Shown: piece by piece, positions 4,546 to 7,633 of the stretch
Position numbering within the stretch: position 1 is the first letter of the stretch
How the letters are laid out: the number at the start of each line of letters is the position of its first letter
NCBI GenBank assembly: GCA_017632495.1
Contig: JAGBRG010000239.1
Location: 1-7,633 of the forward strand
Length of the DNA stretch: 7,633 nucleotides
DNA from: Spirochaetales bacterium
Lineage (GTDB): Bacteria > Spirochaetota > Spirochaetia > Sphaerochaetales > Sphaerochaetaceae
Direction of reading: 5' to 3'
Program-made: the position numbers and the translations under genes
The notes under the pieces: model-generated
Told to the model about the DNA's origin: nothing
Database searches by the model: none
The model's input: only the letters and a program-made list of their open reading frames with translations

Positions 4546-5142
4546 ATGCGGAAAAAGAACGTTACCATCACCGATATAGCTGAGAAGACAGGATACTCAA
4601 AGACTACTGTTTCATTTGCTTTCAATTGGCCCAACAGAATCTCATCGGAGGCTGTTGAAAAAATAATGAAATGCGCAAAAGAGCTCGGTTACAAAGGAAC
4701 CAGTGACATCCTTCAGGATTCGGCTAACAGATATAAGACAATCTGTGTTCTTCTTCCTGAGGTAGAGAATTCTTCAGTTCCAATTTGGGCTAAACCGATG
4801 TTTTCTCTTTATCAGCAGTGCGCAAGCCATGGCTTTATGTTCTCTCTCATTGACAGCAGAAGATCAAGTGACATGTTCTTTGCAAAGTACAGCGCAGTTG
4901 ATGCCTTTATGTTCCTTGACAAGAATGTCGATCCAATGTTCCTGGAAGTAGCCAAAAAGAGAAAGATTCCTGTAGTCGGAATCAATCTTGATGTAGAGGG
5001 TGAGTCTGAAGAGGAAAAGAGGGACAAGAGAATTGCCAATTCCCTCAAATGCTTAGAGATGGTTTTCAACATCATTAACTTCGGAAGCGAAGGCTATCCT
5101 TCTTCAAACAGCGCTTTTACGTTCTTTGAGAAGAACATCTGA
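4546..5142 (+). CDS. Short LacI-family regulator lacking the C-terminal half of the effector domain
   Basis: The protein has 198 residues from ATG 4546 (AGGAG at 4534-4538, 7-base spacing). A longer frame from 4465 would start inside the promoter and is rejected. Residues 5-50 form a clear LacI helix-turn-helix: VTITDIAEKTGYSKTTVSFAFN, then RISSEAVEKIMKCAKELGYKG. Residues 63-150 match the N-terminal subdomain of the periplasmic-binding-protein-like core, ending VDAFMFLDKNVDP and KKRKIPVVGINLD. Full-length members have about 330-340 residues. Here the second subdomain and the usual DN-GG continuation are missing, and the last ~45 residues are unlike the family. Only 85 bases separate the stop from hflK, so no frameshifted remainder is present. 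The canonical hinge (PNA-AR-L) is also absent. It may be a decayed gene or a natural half-size regulator. Operator-like repeats in its leader suggest autoregulation. Confidence 0.8.
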   Translation: MRKKNVTITDIAEKTGYSKTTVSFAFNWPNRISSEAVEKIMKCAKELGYKGTSDILQDSANRYKTICVLLPEVENSSVPIWAKPMFSLYQQCASHGFMFSLIDSRRSSDMFFAKYSAVDAFMFLDKNVDPMFLEVAKKRKIPVVGINLDVEGESEEEKRDKRIANSLKCLEMVFNIINFGSEGYPSSNSAFTFFEKNI

Positions 5143-5178
5143 AAACAACTGAAACTACACATAGACCAGTTTCTCTTT

Positions 5179-5187
5179 TGTTATTAT
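5179..5187 (+). promoter_or_regulatory. Extended -10 promoter element upstream of hflK
   Basis: TG, one base, then TATTAT (5182-5187) makes an extended -10. No convincing -35 lies 17 bases upstream, which such promoters tolerate. Transcription would start near 5194, immediately before the leader hairpin. Confidence 0.45.
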
Positions 5188-5197
5188 ATTTAGTGGT

Positions 5198-5215
5198 GAG
5201 GCATTATTGTGCCTC
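5198..5215 (+). promoter_or_regulatory. 5'-leader hairpin before the hflK ribosome binding site
   Basis: GAGGCA (5198-5203) and TGCCTC (5210-5215) form a perfect 6-bp stem around a TTATTG loop. It ends 3 bases before the GGAGG Shine-Dalgarno (5219-5223). No T-run follows, so it is not a terminator. It may stabilise the 5' end or tune ribosome access. Confidence 0.45.
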
Positions 5216-5227
5216 AACGGAGGTAAG

Positions 5228-6259
5228 ATGGCTTTCAACTTCTATGAACAGCAGGGCCAGGGTCCGGATCAGAATCAGGACCAGGGTCAGAGCCGCAGAA
5301 GGGGAGGCAGGAGTTTTTCCTTTACTCCTAAGATTCTCGTGCTCGTAATTTTAGTCATCGTAGTGGCTTTGACGCTCTCCACAGGCTTTTTCGTCGTAGA
5401 CCAGACCGAGCAGGCAGTCATTCTGCGTTTCGGCAGCTACCTGAAGACTGTGGGACCGGGACTTCAGTTCAAGATCCCGTTCGGAATAGACAGAAGCTTC
5501 AACGTAGAGACACAGACGGTTCAGACCATGTCTTTCGGATACCGTGCCACAACGTCCGGAAACATCTCGGGTTCTTCTACTAAGTACAATTACTCAAAGT
5601 ACATGGATGAGTCCACAATGCTCACCGGAGACCTGAATATCGTCGATATCCAGTGGATTGTCCAGTACAGAATCGACGACCCCTACAAGTGGCTTTTCAG
5701 CGTCAACAACCAGTCCAAGACAATCAGCGACCTCTCAAGGTCCGTAATCAACCAGCTTGTCGGCGACCTTCCGATTCTGAGCATCATGACCAGCGAGAGA
5801 ACCTCGATGGAAGTCGAGGCCCACGAGAAGCTTCAGGCAATGCTTGATTTCTATGACATGGGTGTGAAGATTGTCACGGTCAAGCTCCAGGATATCGTTC
5901 CGCCGGTCGGAGATGTTCAGGATGCGTTTGAGGATGTCAACAAGGCCATCCAGGACATGAACAAGTACATCAACGAGGGTAAGGAGAACTACAACAGAGT
6001 CATCCCGGCTGCCGAGGGTGAGGCTAGCAAAATCATCCAGGAGGCCCAGGGCTATGCTGCAGAGAGAGTCAACTCCGCAACAGGAGACGTTGCAAGGTTC
6101 AAGAGCGTGCTTTCCGAGTACGAAAAGAGCCCGGATATCACAGCCAAGAGACTTTATATCGAGACCATGGAGAAGGTTCTCTCTGGAGAGCTGACCGTGG
6201 TGGACAAGAGTCTTGAGAACTTCCTTCCGATAATGAATCTGAACAAGGAGGGCAACTGA
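5228..6259 (+). CDS. hflK: HflK, SPFH-family subunit of the FtsH-modulating complex
   Basis: The protein has 343 residues from ATG 5228, with GGAGGT at 5219-5224; an upstream TTG at 5207 is rejected. Residues 8-30 form a Gln/Asp/Gly-rich, then Arg-rich, cytoplasmic tail, typical of HflK though shorter than in E. coli. One transmembrane helix spans about 35-57, and VVDQTEQAVILRFG (56-69) opens the SPFH (band-7/stomatin) domain. HflK hallmarks include DESTMLTGDLNIVDIQWIVQYRIDDP, followed by a long helical/coiled-coil segment with AAEGEASKIIQEAQGYAAERVN. HflK and HflC form a large membrane cage that surrounds the FtsH AAA protease and controls its access to membrane substrates. The domain sits on the far side of the inner membrane. 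The gene is followed by hflC after one base, so the two are made in matched amounts. Whether ftsH is nearby cannot be seen. Confidence 0.96.
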   Translation: MAFNFYEQQGQGPDQNQDQGQSRRRGGRSFSFTPKILVLVILVIVVALTLSTGFFVVDQTEQAVILRFGSYLKTVGPGLQFKIPFGIDRSFNVETQTVQTMSFGYRATTSGNISGSSTKYNYSKYMDESTMLTGDLNIVDIQWIVQYRIDDPYKWLFSVNNQSKTISDLSRSVINQLVGDLPILSIMTSERTSMEVEAHEKLQAMLDFYDMGVKIVTVKLQDIVPPVGDVQDAFEDVNKAIQDMNKYINEGKENYNRVIPAAEGEASKIIQEAQGYAAERVNSATGDVARFKSVLSEYEKSPDITAKRLYIETMEKVLSGELTVVDKSLENFLPIMNLNKEGN

Positions 6260-6260
6260 T

Positions 6261-7232
6261 ATGAAAAAAGCAATCATCACAGCAATTATCGTTGTAGCTC
6301 TTCTTGTGATTGTCATGATTCTGGGACCGTTCTACATCCTTCAGGAGGGTGAGCAGTCCGTTGTGACAAGATTCGGAGCCATCGTGAAGGTCGAGACCGA
6401 ACCTGGTCTCAAATTCAAGATGCCGTTCGTGGATACCGTTGTGAAGTACTCGTCCAAGATTCTGTCTTGGGACGGTGATGCACAGCGCATTCCTACCAAG
6501 GAAAACCAGTTCATATATGTAGATCCCACAAGCAGATGGGTCATAAGCGACCCCAAGAGATTCTACGAGACCGTCAAGACCGTTGAGAATGCACAGCTGA
6601 GGCTGGATGACATTCTGGATTCGACTGTCAGAACTGTCATTTCAGAAAACTATCTGAACGAGGCTGTCAGAAACAGCAACAGAATCAACCAGATGACCGT
6701 TGTTGAAGAGGTTTCTAGCATCGACGATCTTGAAGCCGCCGAGAGACTTCGCTCCCTCACCGTCTCAACGACCCAGCAGGAGTCGATCAAGATCGGACGT
6801 CAGGGCCTTTCCGACAGGATGCTCGAGCTTGCCAGCTCATACACAACCGAGTATGGTATCAAGCTCATCGACGTCATCATCCGTCAGATCCGCTATTCCG
6901 ATGACCTTACGGAGAGCGTCTACCAGAGGATGATCAAGGAAAGAAACCAGATTGCCGAGGCCTACAGATCCTACGGACGCGGACAGCTTGCACAGTGGGA
7001 AGGAAAGACCACAAGCGAGCAGATGTCCATCCTCTCAGGTGCAAAGGCCAGAGCCGAGCAGATCAAGGGTGTGGCTGATGCCGAGGCCACAAGAATCTAT
7101 GCGGATGCTTACAAGAAGGATCCCAAGTTCTTCGAGCTTTGGAGATCGCTTGAGTCCTACAAGCTGACAATCCCGCAGATGAAGAAGATTCTTTCCACGG
7201 ATCTTGCTTACTTTGACAACCTTTACGAGTGA
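6261..7232 (+). CDS. hflC: HflC, SPFH-family partner of HflK
   Basis: The protein has 323 residues, close to E. coli HflC (334). It starts one base after the hflK stop, with AAGGAGGG (6245-6252) inside the hflK end, so the genes are translationally linked. A signal-anchor helix occupies residues 5-27. ILQEGEQSVVTRFG (27-40) opens the SPFH domain, which continues through GLKFKMPFVDTVV and YVDPTSRWVISDPKRFYETV. A long helical region follows, with ERNQIAEAYRSYGRGQLAQWEGK and AKARAEQIKGVADAEATRIYADAYKKDPKFFELWRSLESYK, the classic HflC C-terminal pattern. It assembles with HflK around FtsH in the inner membrane. A strong terminator lies 23 bases after its stop, ending the operon. Confidence 0.96.
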   Translation: MKKAIITAIIVVALLVIVMILGPFYILQEGEQSVVTRFGAIVKVETEPGLKFKMPFVDTVVKYSSKILSWDGDAQRIPTKENQFIYVDPTSRWVISDPKRFYETVKTVENAQLRLDDILDSTVRTVISENYLNEAVRNSNRINQMTVVEEVSSIDDLEAAERLRSLTVSTTQQESIKIGRQGLSDRMLELASSYTTEYGIKLIDVIIRQIRYSDDLTESVYQRMIKERNQIAEAYRSYGRGQLAQWEGKTTSEQMSILSGAKARAEQIKGVADAEATRIYADAYKKDPKFFELWRSLESYKLTIPQMKKILSTDLAYFDNLYE

Positions 7233-7255
7233 TTTCATACACCGCAAATGGGTGC

Positions 7256-7296
7256 TGAGGGCCGTTGAACAAAACGGCCCTCATTCATTATTATAA
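7256..7296 (+). terminator. Intrinsic terminator of the hflKC operon
   Basis: TGAGGGCCGTT (7256-7266) and AACGGCCCTCA (7273-7283) form a perfect 11-bp GC-rich stem with a 6-base loop. A T-rich tract (TTCATTATTATAATT) follows. The tail is not a pure T-run but is adequate. Confidence 0.85.
7265..7294 (+). promoter_or_regulatory. Possible metG promoter overlapping the terminator
   Basis: TTGAAC (7265-7270) in the terminator stem-loop, an 18-base spacer and TATTAT (7289-7294) could form a promoter. A perfect TATAAT also lies at 7292-7297. Either -10 would start transcription within a few bases of the metG ATG (7302), giving little or no leader. Confidence 0.4.
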
Positions 7297-7301
7297 TTCA
7301 C

Positions 7302-7633
7302 ATGAAGAAAAGACTTATTACTTGCGCTTTACCATACGTGAACAACATCCCGCATCTGGGGAACCTCACACAGGTCCTCTCTGCCGATGTTTTTGCCAGA
7401 TTCTGCCGCCTCAGAGGCTATGAGACCATCTATGTCTGCGGAACGGATGAGTACGGCACGGCAACTGAAACCAGGGCCGCCAAGGAAGGTGTAACACCTC
7501 GTGAGCTCTGTGATCACTACCACGCCATCCACCGTGACATCTACAAGTGGTTCAACATCGATTTTGACTACTTCGGAAGGACTTCCACCCCCAAGCAGAC
7601 CGAGATTGTGCAGGACATCTTCAAGCGCTGCGA
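7302..7633 (+). CDS. metG: Methionyl-tRNA synthetase, N-terminal part (runs off the window)
   Basis: Class I aminoacyl-tRNA synthetase that charges tRNA(Met) with methionine in the cytoplasm. The 110 complete codons visible begin MKKRLITCALPYVNN. The HIGH-type ATP-binding motif is PHLGN, at residues 17-21. Further on are LSADVFARFCRLRGYE and YVCGTDEYGTATETRA, strong MetRS signatures from the Rossmann-fold catalytic domain. The KMSKS loop, zinc knuckle and anticodon-binding domain lie beyond the right edge. ATG 7302 is the right start because ALPYVNN sits at the family's usual distance from it. No Shine-Dalgarno precedes this ATG, which is unlike every other gene here. The gene follows the hflKC terminator and so probably has its own promoter. 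Confidence 0.95.
   Translation, partial: MKKRLITCALPYVNNIPHLGNLTQVLSADVFARFCRLRGYETIYVCGTDEYGTATETRAAKEGVTPRELCDHYHAIHRDIYKWFNIDFDYFGRTSTPKQTEIVQDIFKRC

Noticed and set aside
5735..6316. 193-codon open frame on the minus strand
   Set aside because: It is fully antisense to hflK and the start of hflC, which are certain genes. It has no recognisable product and reflects the codon pattern of the plus strand.
1..7633. CRISPR array, tRNA/rRNA genes, insertion sequences or prophage genes
   Set aside because: None was seen on either strand by eye: no regularly spaced repeats with unique spacers, no cloverleaf-like segments in gaps, and no transposase or phage proteins among the reading frames.

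Overview
The window looks like part of a bacterial chromosome, most plausibly a host-associated spirochaete (Treponema/Sphaerochaeta-like). This rests on two lipoproteins with spirochaete-style lipoboxes, a methionyl-tRNA synthetase beginning with an ALPYVNN-PHLGNL signature, and a mix of AT-rich intergenic DNA with moderate-GC genes. The phylum is an inference; no rRNA or marker gene settles it. No tRNA, rRNA, CRISPR array, transposase or phage gene was seen, and no gene-free stretch exceeds about 220 bases.

Left part (1-2196, + strand): the tail of a Lys/Glu-rich protein, then an acidic lipoprotein that also has a C-terminal transmembrane helix, closed by a strong intrinsic terminator (864-888). 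Next is a two-gene cassette: a small ParA ATPase without an N-terminal DNA-binding domain, and an 80-residue ribbon-helix-helix protein. This resembles a type Ib plasmid partition system. It sits between two very AT-rich intergenic regions that share a roughly 41-bp imperfect direct repeat, and the downstream region also holds three 11-bp tandem repeats. These are candidate centromere (parS) or operator sites.

Middle (2197-4545): a minus-strand pair encodes an RNA cytosine-C5 methyltransferase and a COG2426 membrane protein (small multidrug export family). Divergent from it is an ArsR/SmtB repressor that keeps the residues of the SmtB-type alpha-5 zinc site. It abuts a small lipoprotein resembling the YbaY family. 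A 16-bp inverted repeat between the divergent genes is the likely operator. The lipoprotein stop codon overlaps the start of a 20-codon reading frame that contains a run of nine G, a possible phase-variable tract.

Right part (4546-7633, + strand): a LacI-type protein of only 198 residues, lacking the second half of the effector-binding domain, has a good sigma-70 promoter and LacI-like operator repeats in its leader. Then come hflK and hflC, encoding the membrane SPFH complex that controls the FtsH protease. They are preceded by an extended -10 promoter and a 5'-leader hairpin, and closed by a strong terminator. Last is the start of metG, which runs off the window and appears to lack a ribosome binding site, possibly being leaderless. 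hflK, hflC and metG use noticeably more C-ending codons than the genes to their left.
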